Made by a program: the position numbers and the translations under genes
The notes under the pieces: model-generated
Database searches by the model: none
Told to the model about the DNA's origin: nothing
What the model saw: the letters and a program-made list of their open reading frames with translations, nothing else
DNA from: Heterobilharzia americana
Taxonomy: Eukaryota > Platyhelminthes > Trematoda > Strigeidida > Schistosomatidae
Length of the DNA: 64,000 nt
Assembly: GCA_944470555.2 (NCBI GenBank)
Contig: OX104127.1
Span: 93,582,708 to 93,646,707 of the forward strand
Reading direction: 5' to 3'
Shown: in pieces, positions 26,216-37,654 of the stretch
How positions within the stretch are numbered: the first letter of the stretch is position 1
How the letters are laid out: each line of letters begins with the position of its first letter

Positions 26216-26529
26216 ACTAAAATAATATTCATTAGGTGACCTCACTGTATGCATATCATCTAAGTATTCATTTTGTACTAAGTTAAATACGAAAGTTCAG
26301 AATCATTAGCGTGATTAGTAACGAAGGATATTACCAAATACTGTCGCAGATCTCAGCGTTGGATGGAATAGGACCATTAATGTTTCGTAATAGAGAAACA
26401 ACTGAGTGAAAAAAGATAGTTAGACGTTCCATGTTCACTTCCCTTTTTCCTTCTGGTGTAAATAAGTGTCATAGGAAGAGAATAGCAGATTACCCCAGCA
26501 AATTCTTGTGAATTCCATATCTCTCAGGC

Positions 26530-26803
26530 ATGATTTCTTATACGTTACCATTGGTGGAAGGTCATCGTGATAGTAGGCGGCAGTCTTGTCTTACTCCTGT
26601 CTATCTTCACTTCAAACTCGTCACTGAGCTTTCCATTGTGAATCACATGGCATGTGGCGTCATCATACAGTTGTTGAATGAGGTTGATAAAAGTTTGTGG
26701 TACTCCGTAGTGTTGAAGCGGTTTCCAAATTACTTTTTGGTAGACGCTATTGAAGGCTTTTACAAAATCGACGAAGTTGAGGTAGAGAGTTGACTGTTTC
26801 AGA
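26530..26803 (-). pseudogene. Short RT fragment of the same LINE family
   Basis: On the minus strand it reads FVDFVKAFNSVYQK (family FIDFEKAFDSVNRE), then HYGVPQTFINLIQQLYDDAT, then GKLSDEFEVKIDRSKTRLPP, in the same order as in the copy 2.4 kb to the left. Interestingly it shares the RSKTRLPP form seen there. Both ends are cut, so it is an independent truncated insertion or a piece moved by rearrangement. Confidence 0.8.
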
Positions 26804-26805
26804 AG

Positions 26806-28255
26806 TTTTAAGTACTATTAATCCCAAGTGCAACATTAATCACTACCTTTTAAGTATCTGCAACAAGAATAACTACAGGATAACATTAATTGATGACTTC
26901 TGTTTAGAACCGAATCACTAGACAAAAGGAAATATGATAATTATGAGTATGTACTAGACTAAACAGCATCACGAACAAAATGTCTTCGGCATTAGAAAGA
27001 TACGGAATAACTCTGACCTTAAATCATACTTTAAATATGTGAAATAATAACAGAAAGTGAAGAGAATATATATTTTCCTGCCAATTTACAATGGGTAAAA
27101 CTAACATCACATTTTCAGAAGTCTTTGCTTACATTCAGATTCACAATATGTGTCAGTCATTTCTTTCTTTAAGGTCACTTTAGAGTGAAAAATTATTAGT
27201 TTCTTACCAAGGTTAATCAAACTGCTTTGTTTCTACTGCATCAGATGCCAATTATTTGCCTATATGCTAGTTCGCTCTACGCGAACTTTGGCTACTTTAC
27301 TGCTTACTTCACTATTCAGTGGACATTCATACACATCACGTGTAACGAATTATTAAAAATTAACAGAATTCTTACAAGAATTGTCTGTGAAATTCCCCAA
27401 TAATATAGGTAAAACTGGCATTCACACAAACTTTCTGCCCGCCTCATAATTTTTTGACCTCAGAATGTTATGCCTTAATATGAGTCCATAGTAGTTATAG
27501 ACGAAACTTTTCGGAAAAGCAAATTTTGTGACAAATTAAGGTTAAGTTGCGTTAATTGTATCTGTGGTTGTGGAAAAAGTCACTTTTTAGGCAGAAGGTT
27601 TAGAACTCGTTCTTTACACTCAGATGTGAGAAGTAAGAGAGACTCTCACAGAAATAGCCCAAATTCAATGATTAGAATGTACTATAGTTATTGCATTACG
27701 AAGATTCCATTCTTACTGTATTCCTGTAAACACTCTGACCTAATAAAGTCTGATTTCTAATCTACATTTAGTGTTGTTTAGCAGTAAAGCATAGGTAAAT
27801 CTGTTTGTCTACGTCAATGAATACAGTAATAATTATAGAAATAAAATAGTTGATCTAATTTGCAAGAAAAAATGCCGGTGTATTTCGAATTTTCCTCTCC
27901 CCTTACTGAAACATTCAGTTTCACTCACTCCGTGAACATTGTCTTCTTGTGAAAAATGTATGGAAGGATGATCTTTCAGTTCATTGTTACCTTTGTGTTG
28001 TGGTTCTACTTTTATATGCTACTTGACGGCTTTTTATTAGTTACTAAGGCTTTGAACAGTTGTTTTCACATTACATAGGCAAAAAAGTACAAATCTTGGT
28101 TAAGCATTTGTAATGAAATACATATAAACGGTGATTACACAGATTCACAGATAAATAATTGTGTCCGTTTTACTGTCGATAATCTGCAAACGTATACGTC
28201 TATTTTGTCTATTTATCAGTTACTTCAAATGATATTATTGAAAATAAATTGCCAG
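26806..28255. other. AT-rich non-coding stretch, nothing recognised
   Basis: No supported gene or repeat. Confidence 0.45.
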
Positions 28256-28261
28256 ATTTAA

Positions 28262-28320
28262 AGTGTGAAATATACTGGTGAACAACTTGAGTACGTAGAA
28301 ACTACTCAAGCTAATCTACA
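28262..28320 (+). repeat. Unrecognised dispersed repeat, copy 1 (partial)
   Basis: Matches the repeat at 28620-28695 and 32935-33020 over AAATATACTGGTGAACAACT and the following TGAGTACGTAGAAAC. In one frame all copies encode a variant of the peptide KYTTEQLEQLE. Confidence 0.4.
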
Positions 28321-28619
28321 GATTGCGATAAGCAGGTCAAAGTGATTTATTCATCTGACTGTTGTTTCTTTTGTTTGAGGCCGTGCTTATCAGTCATTTA
28401 CCGAAACATATTCAGCTCACACAGCCAAATTAGTTCGGATCACCTGAATTTAGTTATTTGACTTGCGTGAACCTTTGTATCTGAATGAAAATGATGAACT
28501 TTCAAATGACTACAAAGTACACGGTCCACCTTAACATCTCTCACGAGTGAGTAGATTTTTTTTCCACTACCCAATTTTACTGTCAACTAGAAGTCACCTC
28601 TCAGCCAAAACCATGCAGT

Positions 28620-28695
28620 GTGATCTCTGATACAAAATTGTTACCAGCCAACGAGATATACCACTGAATAACTTGGGTAGTTAGAAACCGACAGA
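28620..28695 (+). repeat. Unrecognised dispersed repeat, copy 2
   Basis: About 70 bases align with 32935-33005, with roughly three of four bases identical, from GTGTGATCTCTGATACAAAA to AACTTGGGTAGTTAGAAACC. An (AT)n tract follows at 28718. Confidence 0.55.
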
Positions 28696-28717
28696 TTCAA
28701 AGTATGAATGCTTACAT

Positions 28718-28718
28718 G

Positions 28719-28775
<57 letters not shown>

Positions 28776-28780
28776 TATAA
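28718..28780. repeat. (AT)n microsatellite
   Basis: About 30 AT dinucleotides with one phase slip near 28768. Confidence 0.95.
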
Positions 28781-28789
28781 AGAAAAAAA

Positions 28790-29911
28790 TACTCACTCCA
28801 ACTAATCTAGAGGACTTGGTATGACCTGAAGCAAAAGTGTTTGTTTACCGTGACTTGTTCTCTATGCCAGATGCTTCTCCAATCAAAGGTTCAGTACTTG
28901 TTTAGTTCAGAATCAAAAAACAATGCATTGCATTTTGATATCAGGTAATAGGTTTACACTTAGACACAAAAAGATAGCTTTTTAAAGACTAGAAATATGG
29001 TGAAGATAAATAAACGTGTTCATAGTACTGTCTATAAGTTAACAGATTGGAAGTGAAAATCCCAATGCACCCTGAAGAATACCCTGAACATATGTTTCTA
29101 AGTTCAATTTAATAAAAATGCAGGTGTAACAAATTTCGTATTGTAGGTTCTGATAACTATTTTGCCAATTATTCAGTACAGATGGAAATATCCTGAAATT
29201 TTCTTTGTTGTAGATTCATTTTAAGGCTATATTTACAAAAGACATACCAATACATATCTTTTACATTTTGACAGGGTGTAATTTCGCATATTGCTTATGA
29301 AGATAATTACACCTTAGACGTTTTTCTACTTCGAATTCAAGCATTAGCCTGATTAGCGGATATTCGTTTATTGTATGTTCAACCGGGACTCAAGAAGTAA
29401 AAATGTCTTAAATTATCTTTGTAGTTGATGAGTACGTCAAAATTAGGCAGATTAGGAAACATTTTACTGTTTCTAGTGTAGAAATAAACATCCAAAAGAC
29501 TTAGTATCTTCATGAAACGTAACAACCTCAGTTTTTTATAATTTAGGTAGGTAATAACGCTTCTTACAAAGATTTTTCGCAATTGGAATTTCTTTGGGAG
29601 GTAAGCGTTCTCGAAAATTCCTCATTAGTTTACTCTGTCAGCTGTACTTAAAATACAACTACTATACTTTGATTCCCTTTAAACGTTATAGACTATGATT
29701 ATATAGTTAAATGACTTCATTCACACAGATTTCATTTAGTTTCATTTTTAATTTTCGGTGATGAAGTAAAGTTTATCACAAATCAAACAACCTTTAATCG
29801 GATGGAAAAACAGCTTGAAACAATGTTTAAAGAGATGAGAAGCCTACTTCAGTCAATAAACAGCTTTGTCATTATTATTCCACTGGACTGCTTTTGAACG
29901 TAGATTGCTTT
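28790..29911. other. AT-rich non-coding stretch, nothing recognised
   Basis: No supported gene; the 67-codon minus frame at 29379-29582 shows no domain. Confidence 0.45.
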
Positions 29912-30300
29912 TATAATTGACTTGGTTTTGGCCAGTAGTAGAATCCAGGATGAGCGTTGCGTCTTATTTGGAACTCGTCAGCTGGATGTATCTGCACATC
30001 AGTAAGTGATGAGACTCGGATCTCATACCCATCGCTTCAAACGCCCAAGCGTTACATACAAGTCCACTGAGGCACGATAGCCACCTCTTGTACAACGGTT
30101 ATTAGTTACCATTATTTGTTGCTATTGATAATTTTCCTTTCGTCCACTGGATTCAAATGATCGACATCTGCAGGCATATAGGCTCCTACACGGTTGCCTC
30201 GATATCACCTGAATATTTAATGTTACGACTCACCTAACAGGGGTTAGCAGTAGAATCTAAGACGTTTAATTCATCTTGTTTGGATTCACCTGCATCGCGG
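29912..30300 (-). repeat. Sm-alpha-like SINE, minus strand, more than one monomer
   Basis: On the minus strand, from high to low coordinates: the end of a preceding monomer with hammerhead remnant (30236-30292), the family 5' segment (about 30130-30210), the conserved CCGTTGTACAAGAGGTGGCT block, the tRNA-like head GTGCCTCAGTGGACTTG (about 30057-30080), a spacer, a hammerhead (29930-29996) and the end CTACTGGCCAAAACCAAG. This is one of the most complete copies and shows the monomer order clearly. A plus-strand piece follows immediately (30320-30480). Confidence 0.7.
29930..29996 (-). ncRNA. Hammerhead ribozyme in SINE, GAAA changed
   Basis: Minus strand: helix I CATCCAG/CTGGATT, intact CTGACGA core (29975-29981), helix II with CCAAATAA loop, GCAA in place of GAAA (29957-29960), cleavage triplet AUC (29949-29951). 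The A-to-C change in the GAAA box should abolish or cripple cleavage. Confidence 0.7.
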
Positions 30301-30319
30301 TGAGTGTTTTCGTTGTTCG

Positions 30320-30480
30320 GTACAAAATGTGCATCCCGGAATCCACTACTTGCCACAATACAGTCTATTATAACAATACATAATCAGAAGCCCATATGCT
30401 AGCAAAGGTTGATCAATTGAATTTAGTTAAACAAAGCAGAATTACAAGTGTCAACAAATAAGAAAGATTATTTCTATTAG
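30320..30480 (+). repeat. Sm-alpha-like SINE remnant, plus strand
   Basis: Begins inside helix II/III of a hammerhead remnant (ATGTGCATCCCGGAATCCAC, about 30340-30359), then the end CTTGCCACAATACAG, then the next monomer's 5' segment (GAAGCCCATATGC, GGTTGATCAATTGAA, TACAAGTGTCAACAAATAA). It is opposite to the minus copy at 29912-30300, giving another inverted pair. Confidence 0.6.
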
Positions 30481-30599
30481 AAAGGAGGGAGTGAACTTTA
30501 AGAGTTGTTGCCTGACCTCAAACTCTACCTAAATTTAAACTTCACATGCTTCTGAAGTAAACAGACAGTTAGCACAATTATCCATCATCATCATCAATC

Positions 30600-30972
30600 A
30601 AATTTATTTTAGGTTAGAATGCACCATGGACGGACATCAGTTAGAGGAACACTGGAGGCCTGGGAGCATCGGACATCTGTTTCGTCCTGGTATGAAACTC
30701 CTAATCAATGAGCATCCATAACCCCACCCTCCGGGGATCGAACTCGACTTTTTCATGTTCCGTGGCCAACACTTTACCATTCAGTTACTGGGTAGGAATC
30801 CACTGCTCCATATTTTCTACTTCCCACAATTCATGATATAGCGCGACTTCTATCTAATTTTGTCGTTAAGTGAATGTTCTCATATCCGACTTGGTTTACC
30901 CCACCAGTTATGACTTCTCACTGGAACTTCGGGAATCACCTTTCGAAGCTAGTCACCAATGAGCGGTGAAGG
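30600..30972 (-). repeat. Second tRNA-derived SINE family (call it family B), minus strand
   Basis: The minus strand has an A-box-like TAACTGAATGGTAAAGTG (about 30769-30786) and a B-box GAGTTCGATCCC (about 30735-30746). On the plus strand the copy opens with the family end GGACGGACATCAGTTAGAGG and contains TGGGAGCATCGGACA, TGGGTAGGAATCCA and CGGGAATCACCTTTCGAAG, blocks found again at 49079, 52495, 52852 and in the duplicated units. No hammerhead is present. The family appears to be about 350-400 bp long. Confidence 0.65.
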
Positions 30973-31162
30973 TTTCTATCTGGAGGTTTTTGAAGATTTT
31001 ATTACTTGGTTTTAGGTTGGAATTCATCATGGACTGACATCATTTAGAGGAGTAACATACTAGTTACTTCAAGTTTTTCAATGTTCCTCCAGTTAATATC
31101 AGTCCATAATGAATTCCAACCCAAGACCAATTAATAAAATCTCAACAAATCTCCAGATAGAA
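30973..31162. repeat. Fold-back (inverted) repeat from family B ends
   Basis: Left arm 30973-31051 and right arm 31085-31162 are reverse complements with about 80% identity over nearly 80 bases (for example GGTTGGAATTCATCATGGAC against the complement of GTCCATAATGAATTCCAACC), separated by about 33 bases. The arms are the terminal part of family B. Confidence 0.8.
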
Positions 31163-31164
31163 TC

Positions 31165-32130
31165 AAATTAATTATTTGATCTAATCAACAGAAAATATCA
31201 AAATAGAGTTATCTATCTCCTCCAAAAATTTACTCCCATCGATTCTGTGGTAAAAAGTGAAACTATTTTCAAGCTAGCTCCTTGTTTTTACAAGCATTTC
31301 ATTATACACATATATACACATCTGTGGTAATTTTAAGGCGGGGAAAAATAAGAAATAATACAGTTATTCATTTCAGCCTTATTTATCTTGAGAAGCAGAT
31401 ATATATCTTTTAAATGGATCAGAATAAAGCAATAAACTCATATAGAAAGTGTTGATCAATCGAATAATGTAAATACAGCTGGAAATATTAGCTTCTTATT
31501 TCATTATAAATTTGTCATCTGATTAGCTAACTAGTCAAAAATCAAATAAGCATTCTTTTGTGTAAAATTTTGATGTATTTTTTGGAAAGAAAGAATTCTA
31601 AATGAATAATTCACTGATTGACAAACAATTTCCTAGGCAAAAGTGACACATCTATAAACTGTATTTTTTTTTTCATGAAGGTTAGAGATATACAATCTAG
31701 TCTCATCATACTATGGATTCAGTAAGTATTGGACACTGAATGAAAATAATAATCAGATTGATTCTTCATGAGTTGATTTAAAGCGGATGTTAAGTAGATT
31801 AACTGACTGACACATCTAAGAGTGTGTTCATGAAATGAAACTAAAAAACGTTTTTAATAGAAAAATATCTGGTCATTTGAAACAATGTACACCTACTTTT
31901 GAAAACTTTACAAACATAACTGAAGTTTGTACTGTTTGATTCACAGCCGATGATTTCGTATTTATTAAAATTTTGTACGACATCTTTTTCATCATATAAC
32001 TTCTCCATCAACTCCTACATGATTAGTGTCCGAAGTGATGTCCTAGTTTTCCAACAGTTGACAGGATTTACTCTGACTTACAGATGTACAAGCTTTACAC
32101 CAAAGTGAATCACCGTATACCCTATCATAC
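31165..32130. other. AT-rich non-coding stretch, nothing recognised
   Basis: No supported gene or repeat family. Confidence 0.45.
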
Positions 32131-32139
32131 CAAAGAATC

Positions 32140-32935
32140 ATCAATCAGCTGAATAACAAACAGAAGGCCCAGAATTTTCAAATGACTTTCAGTGAAAGCT
32201 ATGTGACAGGAACCAGTAAAAGGATAAAATGTCTGCAACCACATCTTTTCAAATGTAAAGACCCAATTTTCCGTCTGGAACAGCAGTATAACGTATAAAA
32301 GCTAGACAGTGAATGTGATGTTATATACATTAGAGAAACTTGATGTTAGATACCAACAAGTCTAACCAAACCAGGTTGAAATGAATAAGTTGAGCATTAG
32401 ATTAGTGGTTTAAAAAGGAAGTGTATGTGTCAAATCCAAATGAGAAAGAAAAATAAACCTCTGAAGTTTTGTCACCTCATAGAAGCCGTTTCTTCAAAAA
32501 GCATATTTCCTTAATGAAATAACAGACGGCAACCAAAAGATCCCTTTGAATTTGGAGGATTTGAAAAAGGCTCTACCATCAACAAAACCCATGTCTTGTA
32601 CCCAGGTCATAAAATGCTGTTTACACAGGTAAAATGATTTCCTTTTTCACAAAAATAGAGCCAATGCAAATGCTTCGCACACTTGTTCCAACTCTTCTAT
32701 GGTCAAGAAAGAAAAAATAAAATGCAAGACTTCACAAATATGAAAAACACTGCTGACTTACATAAAGAGCTGCAAGCAGTGCACAAAGAGGATATCAAAG
32801 ACAATTCAAATGGGATGATCAATTTGTAAATGATTTACAAACTGCACGCACTAAGTCAACATTTCTGAAAAGATTTTCAGCTGCCTGAGTGTGGTTTCAA
32901 CAGGGTTTGTTTTGGAAACAACCCAGTCAAGATCA
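32140..32935 (+). pseudogene. Possible decayed coding segment of unknown origin
   Basis: Over about 800 bases the plus strand has lower AT content than its surroundings and several stretches that read like protein in overlapping frames, for example QRIINQLNNKQKAQNFQMTF (about 32138-32197), FKCKDPIFRLEQQYNV and SECDVIYIRET, later VCSLTQKCHEPPKYTTEQLE (about 32940-33000). Stops and frame changes break it every 30-60 codons. It runs into copy 3 of the unrecognised repeat. I do not recognise the family; a dead mobile element or processed pseudogene are both possible. Confidence 0.25.
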
Positions 32936-33060
32936 CAAGGTGTGTTCTCTGACACAAAAGTGTCACGAACCACCAAAATATACTACTGAGCAACTTGAGC
33001 AGTTAAAAGCCATTCAGGCTGACTATTCTATTACACTACTTCAAATGACTTATCTCTAAC
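32935..33060 (+). repeat. Unrecognised dispersed repeat, copy 3
   Basis: Aligns with 28620-28695, then weakly with 28380-28430 beyond that. The frame PPKYTTEQLEQLKAIQADY is open for about 40 codons here. Confidence 0.5.
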
Positions 33061-33099
33061 ATATTCGGCTCCCCTAAATAGTAATTTATTCTTCCTTCC

Positions 33100-36000
33100 C
33101 CCTCATGTTTCATCCCTCCATTTTATAAATTCACAGTCGAATGGAATTCCTTACCTTCTTTTTATAATGTCTTATTTGAACAACTTGGATAAGCTTTTTG
33201 GGATGATTTTCTGAATCAGTCACCTAAATTATATTGATCTTAGTTCTTTGCAAATATTCAGTTGGATGGTCAAGAAAAATCACCTTCTGCTCCGAACTGA
33301 AATATTTGCCTGAAAACTGGATATCAGAATCATGTTACTTAATAAGTTTTTTTCCAGAAAGACCGAAACATTGAAGAGAATGATATAAACGATTTTTTAT
33401 TTTGCTGGGATACGCCCAGATTAAGTAAATAAAACACAACTTATGCAATGAACTAGTCAAATAGTCATAGTAAGTTTATGTAAAACATGAAATTGACATG
33501 ATTTGCGCCAACAAAACACTGAAGGTTGAAAAGATTTTAAGTTATACATTAATGCTATCTGTTTCAGATTACTTTGTACTATATACTTCATCTACTTTGG
33601 ATGTATTGTTTTCATTTTTCGAGTTCTAAAGTGCCATTAGAGATAACTGATTTATTTTACTTACAGCCACTACTCCGAATAACGGAAACGGACAAGTTGG
33701 CCTAATGCTAATATTGATTTGTAAACTATTCTCACATTAGAGATAAAATTATAGCTTTATATCGCAGATGCATTTCCATCATGAAAACTGCCTTATGACT
33801 TACTTCCGCTTGGCAATAAAATATCAAGCGAGGAGTAACAATGTGAAAAGATCTTTTTAAAGTTCACAACAAAAATAAAGTGTGTCATTATTTCAGTACA
33901 TGAAAGGCAACATCTCAACAGACCATAACTCATTAACGTTTACGGAAAGGATAAGTAAGTATGAAAGGAAACTGATATCTTCAACTTCCTGACTTGATAA
34001 GCTAAAATATGAACTAAGATGCAATGTCTCACACCAATAAAAGTGCGTACATCAAGTGGTTAGATAAACACTAATTTATGAATCTATGGAGTATTTATTT
34101 CATAAGATTTGGTTCATCATATGTTCTGCATAGCGTTATCCAGTTAAAATGTTTCAAGCAGGATTTATTGCTCACAACCATATCGGGGTAATCATCGCAC
34201 AACCGTCAAGTCTAGTATGTCTATGTTTACTGTTTTCCTTACTTTAATTTAATTGGTATTAAGTTTTCCACACATGCGGAAATGGTATTATGTTATTCAT
34301 GTTGTATGTGTTAGATGTTACTTCGAAGAGAAAAAGCTGAAACTGTCGACATCAATGAAAATAAATAGGCGAGAAGTCGTTTACTTTGATTTGCAAGCCT
34401 CCACACTAATATGTTTATCAGTATTGCAACTGAGAAAGTCAGAAATGAGCTTGATACTGATAAACAGAGCCAAGGGTTCAGCAGAGGAAATTATTTTGAA
34501 AGTGTAATTGTTTTTTAATCCTACTATCTTCAAGTTTCAGGATATAATGTGAAATCAGAGAGGTGTGGCTTTGGGATAACTAATTTTCGGAATACTGCAG
34601 ATATATTTGTAGACATTTTGAAACACACCGGCCTGATTACTTATAAACCTACTCTTCAAGAACGCTTATATGTTGATGCTACATTTACAGTGCTGACATT
34701 CTAACTCATGGACATATTTCATGTTTCCAGAAACTCATAAGGTAACGCAATCCACCTCATGTATAAACTAGACAGTGATTAGGGAAAACTAGATATGTTG
34801 GATTACGCTATCAACCGAAAGAAAGGAAAAACGGAAGTTTGGTAAATGCTGTCTACAAAATGCCACTTAACTCTGTTAAACACTTAAACTGGAGTCCATT
34901 CCATCCTATATCAGTTAAGCGGTCACAGTAGCATGAGTCAGAAAATAAGCACAGAGACTGACTAGGAAGGTTAAAAAATGTATGGCTAGAAAAACTAGAG
35001 GGACGTATCAATATTCACCAAGTCTTTCCACGAACACAAGGAGCAGTACAGAAAATGTTACTAATAATAAATTTCAGACACAAACAGTGTTGGTAACAAA
35101 ACCCTTGGGGGGATTTTAAGATCTCCATAGTTCTACTATGTAAAGAACGGACATTGTAAACTCTACACTGGGTAATCATTAATTCTGAGAACTAAGTGGC
35201 ATTTAAATAACTTACTGATTGGTTACTGAAGCTTCGTTCATCGAATCTACACGCAACACATGTAATAGTAATGAAGTAACATCCATACCAGAGATATGGA
35301 AAATTATACTACCAATAAAATAAATAACATGAAGTGACATGACTATAAATATCAGATGTCGAAAGGAGTGTGATTACACTGATATGATTATGAGCAATAA
35401 TTTATGCTCGATACCATAAGTAAATCAAACTACATCACTGTGTTATAAACCAAATAAGCAAATCTAATAAGGACTTAAAAAACTTCCAGAGTTAACTGTT
35501 TCATCGAAATTCTGGAATTTAAGGGGTTTTCCTTTTTAAGTATATAGTTAATAAAGTATTAGTCAAAGTTACTGTCCAGCAGCTCTTTGACCACTTTTAC
35601 TAGGTAATCACACCATAAAAGAGGAATTCCGATTTGGCGAACCGTTTCCTCTTTCTACCTTTATAAACTTTCGGCTAAATCCTAACTTTTCCCCGCTCAA
35701 AACGTCCTTTCTTCGAAGCAGTCTCCTCAATTTTGCATGTTACCAGTATTTGGTCGAATAAGAGCAGCCCAAACCCTGATATTTTCTTGTATTTTGCTTG
35801 AATTTTCACAGGAAACCAGAACTTAGAGCCTCTGTTTAGCTCTTTCCTATTCACACTTTGGTACTTTTTTGATATCACCTCCTATTCAGGCCCTGCACTC
35901 TTTACGTCACCTATTGAAACCCATAACTAAGTTTTGAGAAATTTTAATAACCTTCTAAATCCTTCCCCAACCTAAATGTTTATTTCCAAAGATTCAACTT

Positions 36001-36665
36001 TTAAATTCACTACTAAGGAAAGAAATTGGAACAAACAAAATATGAAGCGAATATGCCACTCAGAAAAAAAGACGAATGAACGAGAAACATTTTCCACCTT
36101 TCATTATTTAAAGCATTAGCCTTCGTAATGAAAATCCATCACTTAATCTAAGAATGCCAAGAAATTCAAAGCAACTTGGTATTGATATCACTTAAAGACT
36201 CGTCAAGCTATTCATTATTTTTTTACTTGAATAGAAGCGTACCACTGGTAACATGATCTCATCTGACAAATTATGTAAACTATGAATTTGGGATACATAG
36301 GTGATAGAAAGGAATATTTCAGAACTTTTATAGATACATATAAGTAGCTTGAACAGCAGAATAATTACCACAGAAGCATAATAGTATAAACCCGTCTTAT
36401 TTCGTTAGCCTCTTGTGGTGAAAAAGATTTGCTATGAAGCCATTTAGGACTGAAAAGCTGTGAGTTTATTTTTCTGTTCATAATCAAATCCTGTGTGTTG
36501 CATGAAATTTTATGAAAATCATTTATCTTATTCAACAACTATACTCTTGAACATGTCACAATATCACCACTGAATTCCTATCTACTTTTCCTCACGGTGT
36601 ATTCAACAATGATGTCTTATTTTTCGGAAGAATACTTCAATCTCGAAAACAAATGGAATTCTTAT
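33100..36665. other. AT-rich non-coding stretch, nothing recognised
   Basis: About 3.5 kb without motif-bearing frames or known repeats on either strand. Confidence 0.45.
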
Positions 36666-36669
36666 TGTA

Positions 36670-36885
36670 ATAATTGACTTGGTTGTGGCTAGCGTTGGAA
36701 CCTAGGACGAATGTTCCGTCCTGGTTGAGACTTGTCAGCTGGATGTACCTGTACCCTAGTGAGTGGTATCATTCCCATTGAGAGTGAAGCATCGGATTCA
36801 CCACTCCAAACGCTAAAGCGTCATCCACCAGGCCACTGAGGCTCGATAGTCACCTCTTGTACAACGGGTATTCGTTATCATTATT
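36670..36885 (-). repeat. Sm-alpha-like SINE, minus strand
   Basis: Minus strand: CCCGTTGTACAAGAGGTGAC, tRNA-like A-box region GAGCCTCAGTGGCCTGGTGG (about 36829-36848), ACGCTTTAGCGTTTGGAG, spacer, hammerhead (36685-36755), and the end CTAGCCACAACCAAGTCAAT. This is the best-preserved tRNA-like head of the family in the window. The next 70 bases (36886-36955) carry the family's 5' segment in the opposite orientation. Confidence 0.7.
36685..36755 (-). ncRNA. Hammerhead ribozyme in SINE, two core changes
   Basis: Minus strand: helix I ACATCCAG, core CTGACAA (G8 to A, the same change as at 12668-12674), helix II GTCTC...AGGAC, GGAA in place of GAAA, cleavage triplet GUC. Predicted inactive. Confidence 0.65.
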
Positions 36886-36955
36886 CAGTCCAGTATAACA
36901 ACGAAGAACTAAAAGTATCAACAAATAATAGTACTTGTTTATGATAAATATTATT
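36886..36955 (+). repeat. Inverted 5' segment of Sm-alpha-like SINE
   Basis: AGTCCAGTATAACAACGAAG and AAAGTATCAACAAATAATAG read in plus orientation, opposite to the adjoining minus copy. Confidence 0.5.
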
Positions 36956-36959
36956 CATG

Positions 36960-37384
36960 ATTACTTTGTTTCAGGCAGTAAGTTTAGTACAGTATGGGAT
37001 TCTCTGCATGTACCATTTCAACAAATTTCCTACCGGTGTAATATTCTCAAACGAAATAGTTAGGGCATCTCGATAATGTTAAATATAAAAATACTTATAT
37101 TTGTTCACTGTTATAATTGTCGCTATCAAGATGCAATAATCATTTCGTTTGAAAATATTATAAGACAATAACATATAACGATTAGTTGTATTTAGGCTCT
37201 CGTCTGGTCTGGAATAGGAAATGAATGGAAAAGTGGGTGTAAGGAATTAGGTTAACATACCAATTGTTATGAAAATTACACGCAAATTCCCTAACATTTT
37301 TGATCATATGTACAAAGATACATACAAGTGGAAACACCATATAATGATATAAATATCGTCTTTATTTATTAATATGCTTGTAAT
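36960..37384. other. AT-rich spacer, nothing recognised
   Basis: Non-coding sequence between two hammerhead SINE copies of opposite orientation. Confidence 0.45.
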
Positions 37385-37427
37385 TCTCCATTGTTTTACT
37401 GGATCGAATTATTCGACCTCTGTTGGC
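37385..37427 (-). repeat. Inverted 5' segment of Sm-alpha-like SINE
   Basis: Reads on the minus strand as ATATGCCAACAGAGGTCGAA then TTCGATCCAGTAAAACAATG, the family's 5' segment, directly joined to the plus-strand body at 37428. Confidence 0.55.
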
Positions 37428-37650
37428 ATATCAACAAATAGGAATAACTAAAACCCGTTGTACAAGAAGTGGTTATCGTGCCTCTGTGATATAGTTCATA
37501 ACACTTTGGTGTTTAAAACGATGGGTGCGAGGTTTGAGTCTCAGTGGGAACCACATCACTCACTGGGGTACAGGTACAGCCAGCTGACGAGTCTCGAGTG
37601 TAACGAAATGCGCGTCCTAGAGTAATCTGCTAGCCACAACCAAGTAAATT
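37428..37650 (+). repeat. Sm-alpha-like SINE body, plus strand
   Basis: Contains AACAAATAGG, the block CCCGTTGTACAAGAAGTGG, a tRNA-like head with A-box region GTGCCTCTGTGATATAG and B-box-like GCGAGGTTTGAGTCTC (about 37529-37544), a spacer with CACTCACTGGGGTACAGGT, the hammerhead (37575-37640) and the end CTGCTAGCCACAACCAAGT. Its own 5' segment is inverted. Confidence 0.75.
37575..37640 (+). ncRNA. Hammerhead ribozyme in SINE, all core residues kept
   Basis: Core CTGACGA (37584-37590), GAAA (37605-37608) and cleavage triplet GUC (37614-37616) are intact. Helix III is very short (A608-U615, U609-G614, G610-C613), as in schistosome hammerheads generally. Helix II keeps only about two pairs (GT/AC) and helix I is interrupted by mismatches. 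Of the five hammerheads found, this alone could still cleave, but weakly. Confidence 0.75.
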
Positions 37651-37654
37651 ACCG

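Noticed and set aside
32940..33000. Homeobox-like sequence in PPKYTTEQLEQLK
   Set aside because: Only the first dozen residues resemble a homeodomain helix 1; no WFxN helix 3 follows, and the sequence is a repeat.
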